NCBI RefSeq assembly: GCF_019175385.1
Contig: NC_083346.1
Coordinates: forward strand, 86,690,543-86,754,542
Source of the DNA: Lycium barbarum
Taxonomy: Eukaryota > Streptophyta > Magnoliopsida > Solanales > Solanaceae
DNA: 64,000 bases
Direction: 5' to 3'
A program made the translations under genes and the position numbers. Below, piece after piece: positions 50,622-62,927 of the stretch. Positions within the stretch are counted from its first letter, which is position 1. Each line of letters begins with the position of its first letter. Under the pieces are notes generated by a model, which searched no databases, was not told where the DNA came from, and was given only the letters and a program-made list of their open reading frames with translations.

Positions 50622-50802
50622 TGCTTCTTCGAATGATTTCTTGGTCGTGTGTGGCCAATATGGATATTGATGTTGTAACCCTGTAAGGAACTATATATTT
50701 TGGGTTGTTGTGACAGGATGGTAGTGGTACATTTATAGGGAAAACTCTGGTGAAATTTTTGTAGCATTCTTAAGAGCTTAACATTCGAGGACGAATGTTT
50801 TT

Positions 50803-50814
50803 AAATGGGGGGAG
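50803..50814 (+). other. Gypsy polypurine tract
   Basis: aaatggggggag lies directly before the 3' LTR, which starts CATTACACC, where the 5' LTR has TGTTACACC. Confidence 0.85.
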
Positions 50815-50816
50815 AA

Positions 50817-52763
50817 CATTACACCTCGAATTTTTTTTGCGTCATTTGCATTGTAAGTAAACTAACGTAAGCTCAGAGAGGTCATGGAACCCTTACAAGG
50901 TTAAGTAATACTCTTAACAAGTGTTAAGCAAGTGTGTAAAGGTTCCGGGATCAAGTAAATCGAAGAAAATAAGTTTGTCGAAAATTTGGCAGAATTTTGG
51001 ACAAAAATTTTGGGTCCACTTTAGAGGGGTATAGCTCCTAGTATATCGGGAGTTTTGAAGTGAAGCAAAATCCTAAAGTGAAGTTCAGGAAGTCTGGTTT
51101 CCAACGCAACAAACTGTTCATCAAAACAACATCGGAGTAGGGAGTTATGGGCATTTCAAGATAAGCCTCCAAGCTGCCAAATGGCTCCCCGCGGGCCCCA
51201 CTTGGAAAGTTGGTGGAACCGACTCTCAAGGGGTATAAATACCCTATTATTCCACTTTTTTCGTCATTTACACTTCTTGGGAGTTCTAGACTCATCCATA
51301 CACTTATCTTAAACACTTATAACCCCTTAAATCAAGAATTCAACAAGATTACACCAAACTAGTTCATGAAAAGTGATTGTTCTTGTTTCTACTTGATGTT
51401 GTGGTGAGTTTGGTCTTGAAGAAAGTTGGTGTGGCTAAATTTCTTCAAGTATAAGGTATGTTCTTCACCCTATCTCTTATATTGAGTTGATTTGAAGGTT
51501 TAGCAAGTCTTAAAAGTGACAATAGTTATGAAGGAAAGGTCATAAAGTGTTGTGTTGTAGTTGTTGAGTTTATGGACTGTTTTGAGCATTTTGTGGCTGT
51601 GTTATTGGGATAATTTCCATGTATATGAATGGTATCTAATGTTGTTGGTGTGTTGATGAGCTTATGCTTCTTGATTGGGAAGAAAAAAAGTGTATATTGT
51701 TATTGTATGTTGATAAACATCGTGTGGGATATTTTATGAAATATTTTCGTATGGATTATGATGTTGTTGGCGTTATTGTTGTGTTGGTTGTTGGTATTGT
51801 GCTTTTGAGCTAGGGATATAAACAGGGGAGATGCTGCCCGAATTGTGGCAGATTCTAAAGGAGTTTAATTTGAAGACTTAAGATAGGCATATGACGATAA
51901 GCCTAACAATAGTATGAATTCTCTTGAATGTAGATTTACAAGCTTGGGAGGATAAGCGTTAAGTAGCAGAAGACCGAAAAGGTATGTTAAGGTTGTTCCT
52001 TCTTTTCTTGGCATAATTCCACATATGTTAATAGTGTGATAAACCTTATGACTAGGGATTTGTCAAAGTAGAGCTTGTCACACTGTTGCTTAGTTTCCGA
52101 GTGTCATGTCATTCTTTCTGAGGGGTCATATCCCTTCCCTATGTCCTCAAGTTCATAAAGAGATAAAAGAGACATGTTACAGTATTGATACTTTCCAGCG
52201 TATACCTGATATGCATACATTTTATTTAGCCTAGCCACTTGGTCAGTGAGACAGATTTGACTGGCCAACAGGTCAGTGAGACATTTTATTTAGCCTAGCC
52301 ACTTGGTCAGTGAGACATATGTTATCATGGTATTGCATTCCACTTAAGACAAATCAGAGAGTTATTCTGAGGATTCTTTGGCCTCTAGTTTGTATCGTTT
52401 TTCAGTTCAGTTTCAATTATTCTATTGCCTTACATACTCGGTACATTGTTTCGTACTGACGTCCCTTTTGCCGGGGGCACTGCATTCATGCCTGCAGGTA
52501 CAGATCGACAGATTGATAGGCCTCCCCAGTAGGCAGGATCTGATAGCAGCTGATTGGTGAGCTCCCTTTTGTTTAGAGATGCCAGGTCTTTGGAATGTCT
52601 CCCTTTTGATTACAGATTTTATGGCACAGTCACACATTCCCTAGAGGCTTGTAGACGAGTCATGTATATAGTGTGTCCGAGTGACAGCCTCGTCGGCTTG
52701 TATATGTCTGTTTGGATACTGTTGGCTTTGTACGATTATAGTATCCTTGTCGGCTTGCTCAGT

Positions 52764-52822
<59 letters not shown>

Positions 52823-52975
52823 AGATTGCGGTTTGTGGGTATTGTCTGTGTGCAGGTAGGCCTTACCGTTTTATTTTGGGGATTACTCCCCCAGCATTCC
52901 AGATTTAGAGTGGTTCGCTCGAGCTTGATTTGGCTTCGGGTGCCGTTCACATCACTCCGGAAATGGGGCGTGACA
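50817..52975 (+). repeat. 3' LTR of plus-strand Gypsy
   Basis: It aligns with 43389-45620 throughout. Its first two bases are CA, not TG, so the terminal dinucleotide has mutated. It has three rather than four copies of the ~34-bp repeat (52218-52318) and about 26 TA units (52768-52820). A block absent from the 5' LTR (about 51190-51250, cccgcgggccccacttgg ... aaataccctattattcc) shows a small deletion in the other copy. Confidence 0.92.
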
Positions 52976-52980
52976 TGGTG

Positions 52981-53463
52981 CCGCCCAAACGGGCACCAGA
53001 CACCAGAAAATCCTCCCAAGTTTCACAATTCAATCTGATTTTTCAACTAATTCCCGAGGCCATCTGCTCACATACTATACACATAGACACACATAAAAAC
53101 ACGCTACGAATGCGCTCGTGGCCTCGAATTCCTAACGGAGGTCCCGTTAACCAAGCCAACCCCCGATACCTTAATTCCACTTTCTCAGCCCAAGTCCCAA
53201 AATGCATCCGAGTGAATTGGGAACCAAACCAGATATACCCACCAGTTCTAGACGATCATCCAGACCTCTCGGAATCGACGAATTTTCGAAAAAGGTCTGT
53301 TTACCCAAATGTCAACTTTGGGTCAACTATTTTTCACTTTAAGCCAATTTCACAAAAAGTTGCTCGAATCCAATCTAGACACCTTGGGAAGCGTACCAAC
53401 TGTTCCCTCGGGTCAAAAGTGAGCTAACCAAGCTCGGGAATGGGCGAAAATATTGAAAAATCA
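52981..53463 (-). repeat. LTR A, right part
   Basis: It continues the LTR interrupted at 43388 and ends ...gaaaaatca at 53463. On the minus strand it begins TGATTTTTCAATATTTTC and includes gttgacccaaagttgacatt, typical of the start of this LTR type. No clear polypurine tract was found beside it, so the LTR edge is approximate. Confidence 0.65.
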
Positions 53464-56400
53464 TACCAATTGAACCGTCGCTCATCCTCGAGTGAAGAAA
53501 TGAAAAGAAACGTGAAATACCTGAATCAGTAAACAACTGGGAATATCGGCTATGCATGTCGGACTCGGTCTCCCAAGTAGCCTCCTCAACAGGATGGTGC
53601 TTCCATTGTACCTTCACAGAAGCAATCTCTTTCGACCTCAACTTTCGAACCTGCCTATCCAAGATCGCGATAGGCTCCTCCTTATAAGTCAAATTCCCAT
53701 AAAGTAATATAGAATCCCAACAAACAATGTAGGTACCGTCGGCATGGTACTTCTTCAGCATCGACACATGAAAAACTGGATGAACTCCCGCCACGCCTGG
53801 CGGCAATGCCAACTTATAAGCTATATTACCCACACGGTCAACCACGTCAAATGGACCAATATACCTGGGGCTCAACTTTCCCCTCTTACTAAACCTCATA
53901 AAACCCTTCATAGGTGAAACCTTCAATATAACCTGGTCAACAATAGCAAACTCCAAATCCCGAACCTTCCGGTCCGCATGCATCTTTTGCTGACTATGAG
54001 CTGCCAAAAGCTTGGCCTAAATAACTCTCACTCTATCAAGGGACTCTCTCAATAGATCTGTACTCCAAGGTCGAGCCTTGAATCCATCAAACCAACCAAC
54101 TGGAGATCTACATCTCCTACCATATAAAGCCTCAAAAGGCGCCATGCTAATGCTCGAATGATAACTGTTTTTATACGCAAACTCTACCAATGGTAAGTGT
54201 TGATCCCAATGACCACCAAATTAAATAACACACACTCTCAACATGTCCTCGAGCACCTTAATGGTCCGCTCGGACTGGCCATCGGTCTAGGGATAAAAAG
54301 CTGTACTAAGATCCAATCGGGTACCCAACTCCTCATGAAACGCCCTCCAGAAACGGGAAGTGAAAATAGTACCCCGATCAGATACAATAGAAATAGGAAC
54401 CCCATGAAATCTCATAATATACCGAATCTATAACTTAGCTAAATTCTCCGCGGTATAGGAAACCCTAACTGATAACAAAGTGAGCGGACTTAGTCAACCG
54501 ATCAACTATCACCCAAATAGAGTCAAACTTGCCAAGGGTCTTCGAAAGTCCCGTAACAAAATCATTGGTAATCCTCTCCCATTTCCACTCGGGAATGGGC
54601 ATCCTATGAAGCACACTACCTAGTCGCTAGTGCTCATACTTCACCTGCTGACAATTTCCACACTTGGCCACAAAATCAACTATATCTCTCTTCATCCGAC
54701 GCCACCAATAGTGCTGTCTTAAATCACGGTACATCTTAGTCGTTCTCGGATGAATGGAATAGTGAGAGCTATGAGCCTCAGACAAGATCAACTGAATCAA
54801 ATCACCAACACGAGGAACGCACACGCGCCCTCTAATCCTCAAAATGCCCTCAAAATCAATCACAGCCTCCTTGGCCTCACTACTTAAAACTCTATCTCGA
54901 ATCTTGCTCAATTGAGCATCCTCAAACTAATAAGTCCTGATCCAATCCGATAAAAACGACTTCACCTCTACACAAGCTAAAATCCTGCCTGGGGCTAAAA
55001 TATCAAGGGGAACGAAACTGTTAGCCAGAGTCTGAACCTCCATGGCCAATGGATGCTCGGAAATAATCAATCAATCCAAACTCCCCATACTTTCTGTTTT
55101 GCGACTCAAGGCATCAACTACCATATTGGCCTTCTCGGGATGGAATAGAATAGAGATGTCATAGTCCTTCAGGAGCTCCATCTATCGGCGCTGCCTGAAA
55201 TTAAGATCACTCTGAGTAAACACATGCTGAAGACTACAGTGATCGATGAAAACCTCATAATGAACACCATACAAATAATGCCTCCAAATCTTCAAAGCGA
55301 AGACCACAGCCAACAACTCCAAATCATGGGTAGGGTAATTCTTCTCATGAATCTTCAGCTGACGAGAAGAATAAGCTATCACTCTACCTCCTGCATCAAT
55401 ACATCACCCAAACCTACACGAGAGGCATCATAATAGACCGTGAAATCCTTACCTTCCATGGGTAATGCTAAAATCGGGGCTGAAGTCAAAAGAAGCTTGA
55501 GCTTTTGAAAGCTCTCCTCATAATCATCTGACCACTGGAAGGAAACATCCTTCTGAGTCAATCTGGTCAAAGTTGAAGCAATAGCAGCAAAACCCTTCAC
55601 AAAGTGACAGTAATAGCTGGCCAAACCCACATAACTACGAATCTCTGTAACATTAGTGGGCCTCGCCCAACCCCTCACAGCCTCAATCTTCTGTGGGTCG
55701 ACCATAATCCCATCCTTAGACACAACATGGCCCAAGAATGCCACAGACTCCAATCAGAACTCATAGTTAGAAAACTTAGCAAATAGGCTATGCTTCTTCA
55801 ACCACCCAAGAACAGAACGAAGATGGCTCTCATGCTCCTCTCTACTCTTGGAATACACTAAGATATCGTCAATGAACACAATCACGAAGGAATAAAGGAA
55901 TGGCCTAAAGACGCCATTCATCAAAGTCATAAATGCACTCGGGGCATTGGTAAACCCAAAAGACATCACTAGAAACTCATAGTGGCCATATCTCTTCCGA
56001 AATGCTATCTTCGGAATATCCTCCGCCCTGATCTTCAACTGTTGATAGCCTGAACGCAAATTAATCTTCAAAAATACCGAAGCACCCTGAAGCTGGTCAA
56101 ACATATCATCTAAATGAGGCATAGGTCACTTGTTCCGAATAGTAACCTTGTTTAACTGGCGGTAATCAATGCACATCCTCATGGTCCCATCTTTCTTCTT
56201 CACGAATAACACAGGAGCACCCCAAGGTGAGACGCTCGGCCTAATGAATCCCTTGCTCAACAAATCCTGTAGTCGCTCCTTAAGCAATCTCAACTCAGCA
56301 GGTGCCATCGATATGGCGGAATAGAAATAAGGCGAGTGCCTGGATCCAAGCTAATACAAAAATCAATGTCGCGATCGGGTGGCATACGCGGCAGATCTGA

Positions 56401-57176
56401 CGGGAATACCTCCGCGAACTCGCTCACAATAGGAATAGACTCAAGGGGTGGAGATGCAACCGTCGTATCACGAACATGAGCCAAATAGGCTAAACACCCC
56501 TTACTTACTAACTTCTTCGCCCCAAGGAAAGAAATGATCTTCTTCGGAGCGGGACTAGGAGTACCCCTCCACTCAAGCCTAGGAATGCCTGGCATGGCTA
56601 AGGTGATAGTCTTGGTGTGAAATTTCAAGATCACGTGATAAGGAGAAAGCTAGGACATCCCCAATATGATATCTAAGTTAACTATATCGAGGATCATCAA
56701 ATCTACCCAAGTGTCATACCCCATAAAAGTAACCAAACAAGATCGGTAAACTCGATCAACAATCATAGAGTCTCCAACCGGAGTAGACACATGAACAAGT
56801 ATATTTATGCTATCATAAGGAAAATCCCAACCAACAGCATGAAATGCAGATACATACGAATAGGTGGATCCAGGATCAAATAGCACAGATGCTGCTCTAT
56901 GATGGACAAAAATGGTACCTGAAATCACAGCATCTGAGGCCTCTGCCTCGGGCCTACAGGAAACGAGTAACAATAGGCCCCACCACGTCCAGTCTGAGAA
57001 CCCCCTCTCGCACTCTCAGAGCCCCCTCTCGCACTCTGAGAACCACCTCTAGAACCATGAGAAGTACCGCGACCTGACAGAGCGTCGCCCCTCTGAGAAG
57101 TCCTACCGCGACCACCAGATGATGTCAGAGTCTTCGGCGGCTGATAATCCCACCTGGTTTGAGGACATCTCCTAGC
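53464..57176 (-). pseudogene. Minus-strand Gypsy pol (protease to chromodomain), broken
   Basis: Reading right to left: gag basic tail and zinc-knuckle end (57176-56925), protease with DPGSTYSYVSAFHA (56973-56650), linker (56634-56290), reverse transcriptase with [29 protein letters not shown] and the catalytic [15 protein letters not shown] (56308-55754), RNase H (55753-55182, [14 protein letters not shown]), integrase zinc region with CGNCQQVKYEH (54911-54627), integrase core in pieces (54626-54010), and C-terminus plus chromodomain (54007-53500, VPMKGFMRF-like, AILDRQVRKLRSK, EEATWETE). Stops and frameshifts separate nearly every piece. Confidence 0.88.
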
Positions 57177-58304
57177 AACATTGTTACACCTCGGAAAAAT
57201 CCTCCGTTGTTGCACAAGTGAATGAACTAGTGAGGAGTACGAGTATACGATATTTCCATGAGTATGAAATGACATTGATGACCCTAAGTAAGATTCCAAA
57301 GGCGATTGCAATAAGAGATAGGTTATGCTCCATGATGACTAACTATAGATTCTAAAAATATGTAAAGTTGCAGATTTGCACTTTGGCTAGTTGAACGTAA
57401 AGTGAAATACGAACCGTAAAGTGGTATACGGCCCGTAAACTGCCATGTCATATTTCAACGTCCATCACTTCAACTTTCTGTCAAATGTCCAAATGGTTAA
57501 ATACGACTTGGAATACGGACCGTAAATTGAAATACGGTCCGTAAACTGCGATCATAAATCACCATGATCTCCAGCATACCTTTCTGGTTTTGATATGCTT
57601 AAATACGACCACGAAATACGACCCGTAAAATGGAATACGGACCGTAAACTGGGTTTACGACCACTGTGCACTTTCGACGACTGTTCATCTCGAATAAGAT
57701 TTTGGGTTATTAAAAAAGGGACCAAGGTTATTATTTCATTTCCACACTTCACCCCCTCTCTCTAAAACATCTTTCTACATTTATTCCACAAGAATTCAAG
57801 GATAGTTGGTGATCAACAACATAACTAAGCGAATCAAGTATAAGAAAACCCATTAAAGGTCATTCAAGTCAAGAAATCTCCTTGGAGATAAACTAGGGTT
57901 TTTGCTCAAGTGGAGTATTATAAACCAAGGCTTGTTCCTACAACATCTAAGGTAAGATTCATGATATTTCTATGTTGTTTAAGGTATTTAAGAGTTGAAA
58001 TACTTGGATTGTAGAAAGGTATGGCAAAATGGGTCATGAATGTGGAATAGTGCCATTTTGAGAAATAGTTTGAATTGAGTTATGAGTCTTGATGTATTGT
58101 GATGTAAATAGTAAAGATTGTCACGACCCAGCCCCGTGGGCCATGACCCGTTCCCGAGCTGGACACCCATATGTATACCTGTTAAACACAATCAGACTGA
58201 CACTATAGACAACATGGGAATCGACATAGACCCAAAGGTCCTCAACGTCACAGATCATGATAATCTGTCTCCTGCGGAGTCTCAACCAATCACAATGTAA
58301 TAAA

Positions 58305-58452
58305 ATACGCAGGCTGACGAGGCTGCTGCAATATATCATTATAATTCGCAAGCCGACAAGGCTGCCACAACATGTCAATATACTACGCAAGCCGACAAGG
58401 CTACCACTACGTATAGATAACATATGCAAGCCGACAAGGCTACCACAACAAA
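58305..58452. repeat. Minisatellite, ~40-bp unit x4, in LTR C
   Basis: Four copies of gcaagccgacaaggctacc with variants, spaced about 40 bp. Confidence 0.85.
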
Positions 58453-58925
58453 CAGAAACATCCACAACAACAATATAGACACAGCTGATCATACTCTATA
58501 TACAACCCACACACATGTGTACAGACTTCTAAGAGTACTAACAGTGAAATATGACAGGACAGGGCCCCGTCGTACCCCTGGACAACCATATATAAATACA
58601 TCAGAAGATCTGTACCAAAAGTCTAGGCTCCGGAACAACGGAGCTCTCCAAGACAGCTGACTGGAAATCCTATGCTGGGGGATCACCGAATCGAGCGTCT
58701 GTACCTGCGGGCATGACACGCAGCCCCCGAAGAAAGAGGTTCAGTACGGAATATGTATTGAGTATATAAAGCATAAGAACATCAAGTAAGATGAATCATA
58801 AAAACAGTCTCAATAATTGAATGCATCTGTGGCTAACATCTGAGAATATCTGCGTAACTCTATATGGCTGAAACTAACTCTACGGCGTATGATAGGCATA
58901 GATTACAATATAACTGATAGTGTTG

Positions 58926-59285
58926 TGGAACGTACAACCCGATCCATATATAATATTATAGTGCCTAGGAACGTACGGCCCGATCCATAAATATAACATG
59001 TTAGTACCGAGGAACGTACGACCCAATCCATATATAATATAATATGTTAGTGTCGAGGAACGTACGGCCCGATCCATATATAATATAATATGTTAGTGCC
59101 GAGGAAGAGGAACGTACGGCTCGATCCATATATAATATAATATGTTAGTGCCGAGGAAGAGGAACGTACGGCTCGATCCATATATAATATAATATGTTAG
59201 TGCCGAGGAACGTACGGCCCGATCCATCTATAATATAACATGTTAGTGCCGAGGAACGTACGGCCCGATCCATATATAATAAAAT
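58926..59285. repeat. Minisatellite, ~46-52 bp unit x8, in LTR C
   Basis: Eight copies of ggaacgtacggcccgatcc followed by atatataatataatatg and ttagtgccga. Two units carry an extra gaagag insertion and are identical over most of their length, indicating recent unit duplication. Confidence 0.9.
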
Positions 59286-61849
59286 ATGTATAAATGCATG
59301 TAAAACTCGGAAAAGGATACTCTGAACCCCTCTGGTGACATAAGAAGCTAATATAAAAAGTCTCTGGGAGTTATGGACATAAAACATAGGAGACCAACGA
59401 TACAAATATCTCTACACTCTCTAAGAACAGAGTCTTTGGAACTTGCTTGCTCACTGTGTTCGTTCATATAATAAGGATCATGCCAAAAAGAAAGAAAGGA
59501 TAACTTTACATACCTGTTAGAGGTTGTTCGTAATCACGTTCGCTTCGCCGCCCCTTAGCCTATTTAATATAAAAGTAACGCTATCGTCAGTAAACTATAC
59601 TTCCTAGCTCATAAATCTGTAATCAATCGCCTATAGGACTCATCCTTTAACTTATACTTTCTTGATTAGGGTTTTCATTAGTTAAGGGCTTAACGGAAAT
59701 CGAGCAGCATTTCCCCTATATATGCGCCTAACCCGAACTTCCAATTATCCTCCTGCTATCACAGAAATACCAACAATGATGGTAATAGAGATACATACAT
59801 AAAATCCTTACAATTCAGCCCATAAACAATTCTAACAATCCAACAACCCTTCGTAATCCTTTTCCTATCCAAATCATTAACGTTTAAGATCATATGCCAA
59901 CAGACCAACATACGCTTTATATACGATACGCTATACACCTCTTCTTTCCAAATTTAGAAGTCATATTAACGACAACACGACAACAACACAAACAACAACA
60001 TATGACATAAATCACACTTGTAATCTTTTTAACTTAACAATTCCATATAACATCTACAACTCCTAATATCAACGATTTCATGCAATTCCTTACTTCCAAT
60101 TTCGTCCAATCCAATTTTTAATCCTTCCATTACGACACTATTAATACAATTACACCACAAAATAAGAATATCTTACCTAAATTTTCTCGGAGGAATTTCT
60201 ACACTTAATTGCTCCAATTTCACAATTTCCTCTTCCTCAATCCAATATCCAATGTTGCTATCACCTCCTTGAACTTGTAATTCACTTGAAACTTGATCAA
60301 AATATTCAACAAGACAAATATTTCCCCATCACCATGGCTGGCCGAGAGCAGCCATGGAAGTTATATATTTTTTTCTCTAACTTTGATTTTTTTGCAAAAT
60401 GAAATCAATGTTGAATTGTTCATTAGCCATTTGTATATATATGGTTCTTCATGTATTGACACGTCCAACCCCCTCTAATGACTCATCAAAATATTTTCTT
60501 GAATTGTCATATTTTATTTATTATTTTTTTTAATTTCGGGTGGGGCCCACAATTAAAAATTAAATTAATTAATTTTAATTAATCACTAATTCTTACTTAA
60601 TAATCTAATCACAATTAATTAGTCCCTAATCTCCAATAATATTTCTACACTATATAAAATTTATAAACAATTTGTGTACTAATTAAAATTGAAAATTAAA
60701 AGTTCTTATTTCATATCGAAAATAATTCCGTCTTTAACTTAAGTCTATTAGCTTGCGAATAACTCGACGTATAAAAATACGGGATATAACAAAGATGCTT
60801 ATGAGTTATTATGTATATGTGTCTATGTATGACTATTATGGAACCCCGAGCTTATGAGGCCGGGTAAGATATGTAAATAAGTATGTATATGATTACGTAA
60901 CGCGCGCACACCTCTGCAGATGGTACGGATAACCCTGACGCCTTGGTAGGGCCAGGTAGATGTAACCCTGAAGCCTTGGTAGGGCCAGGTATGAGTAACC
61001 TTGAGCCTTGGTTGGCCAAGTATGTATGAAACACCGATCCTCCATGGTCGGGTATGCTACGCAAATACTATGTATATGATATGATGATGTATACGATATA
61101 GAAATGAGTATGAATATGAATATAATAAGATATGAATGTGAATAAGGATATGTATGCGAATACGAGTACTAATATGGAACGGATACGATTTGGATGTAAG
61201 TACACAAATACGCATTTGAAATGGAAAGCCCTATGAAAGGCAAGTAAGTGCCTATGATGATGATATCACCATCTCCCATCTCATGCTATTTCTTATGTTG
61301 CTTATTATGCTTCTATATTGATATTGATCATGCTTTACATACTCAGTACATTCTTCGTACTGACGTCCTTTTGTTTGTGGACGCTGCGTCATGCCCGCAG
61401 GTGCACAGGGAGACAGGCTTGATCCATAGCCACATTCTCAGAGACTACATAGCAGAGCTCCACTTCATTCGGAGCTATAGCTTTTGAGTACTTATTCTTT
61501 TGTGTACATAATTATGGGCATAGTGGGGTCCTGTCCCGCTTATGTGATATGTTATGCTCTCCTTAGAGGCTCGTGACATGTGTATATGGTTAGATATGTC
61601 TGGCCTTGTCGGCCCATATTTTGTGTATCATTTTGATAGCCTTGACGGCTCATGTACATTGACGTGGTATAGATGCCAACCATGATTTGAAAGCATTGTC
61701 GTCCAACGGGACTAGCATGAATGGTGATTAGAAATGTATGTTTAATTATGTGGCTCACCTAAATGTAAGTGAAGTGTAAGCCAAGGGGTGCCCGGGTGGG
61801 TTAGCATCGGGCGCTCGTCGCGGCCCTCTAGACGGGTCGTGACAAACAT

Positions 61850-62927
61850 GCCCAACCTCTCCACAAGAAAAACAGGTAATAGGAGTTGAAGGTTGATACA
61901 CTGAAGCTGAAGACCCAGATGAAACAACTCTGTTTATTGGTCTGGAAAACGAACTCTCAGGAGCTCTCTGCCTGGGTGGCTCACTGGGGGAAGCCTGTAA
62001 CACTGAATGCACAGGAGGGCCGGAATATGGCTGATGCGGCCTAAAAAACTGACCGACGCCCCTTGAAATAGAACCACCATAACTCCTAGTCTGACGTGGT
62101 CTCTTGTCACCCCCACTAAAAGCACGGGCCTTAGCGCCCTCAACTATAGAAGCATGCTCGATAATGGACTGGAAGGAAGCCCCCATAGACTCCATCTGAA
62201 GACAAGAAATCTGTCGAGAGCCCACTAGTCCCCCAACAAAACGCTGATCATGCCGGCCTCAGTAGGGATCAAAGGAGTGGAATAATGTGCCAAATATAGA
62301 AAACAGGTCACATAAGCCTCCAAAGACATTTCCCTCTGCTCAAGATGTAAAAACTTCTCCCTACGCGCCTCTCTCAAAGGGGCATATACCTCTCAAGGAA
62401 GGCCCGATAAAACTGAGTCCAAGTCAGGGGAGGGGAACCCTCAGGTCGGCAAGCCACAAAATACCACCACCACGTCTTCTCGTCGCTACGAAACTAGTAG
62501 GACACATAATCAACCCCGTGGGTCTCCACGATCCCTATCCGGTGCAACAACTCATGCATATCTAGAATAAACTCATAAGCATCATCCGAAGAAGTACCCG
62601 AAAACCTCAAAGGCTCTAATTTCCTGAATCGTCCAACAAGATCCTGATCCGACGCGGTCATAACAGCGCCCTCCATGGGCCTAATATCATCACCAGGAAC
62701 GAGTATCCATCAATGCAGGGAGCCATAATTGCAGCAGGGTGTGCTACCCGAGTAGGTCCCTGCTTAGGGGTCTGCGCCCCAACTCTGGTCTGCGAATCTC
62801 CGCCAGGAACAGTAACACCAGCTGCCGCTTGCTGGGCATCAAGATGAAGTAGAACCCTGGCCATAGTGTCATGAATGTCCTGATCAGAAGTAACCTCAGG
62901 CTGTACCCGCGCTGGGGCCACACCATC
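61850..62927 (-). pseudogene. Minus-strand Gypsy gag, broken
   Basis: Read right to left: N-terminal part (62921-62658, MAPARVQPEVTSD), a gag-domain start (62676-62494, FRKLEPLRFSGTSSDDAYEF, MHELL), a frame-shifted middle, and the C-terminal part (62225-61850) ending in the first half of the zinc knuckle CFSCGEVGHV. The second half (ARRCPQTR) lies beyond solo LTR B, at about 57176-57150, so the knuckle was split by that insertion. The upstream end is cut by LTR D at 62928. Confidence 0.85.

Larger units (their letters stand above)
58119..60791 (-). mobile_element. Solo LTR C nested in solo LTR B
   Basis: The 2673-bp element starts TGTCACGACCC and ends GGGATATAACA, flanked by AAGAT on both sides (58114-58118, 60792-60796). 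On the minus strand it shows the LTR block catactcaatac...gtactgaacc (58741-58765). It contains two minisatellites: four copies with gcaagccgacaaggctacc (58305-58452) and eight copies with aacgtacggcccgatccat (58926-59285). No coding region. Confidence 0.93.
57182..61844 (+). mobile_element. Solo LTR B inside Gypsy gag
   Basis: It starts TGTTACACCTCGG and ends GGGTCGTGACA, flanked by AACAT on both sides (57177-57181, 61845-61849). It contains no internal coding region apart from the nested solo LTR C. Without that insert it is about 1.99 kb. Its right half carries the Tekay-type block actcagtac...gtactgacgtcc (61341-61367) and three copies of a ~45-bp repeat with ccttggtagggccaggta (60930-61027). 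It splits the gag zinc knuckle of the minus-strand Gypsy. Confidence 0.92.

Noticed and set aside
58926..59285. Regular repeats resembling a CRISPR array
   Set aside because: The intervals between copies are themselves repeated, there are no cas genes, and the array lies in a plant LTR; it is a minisatellite.
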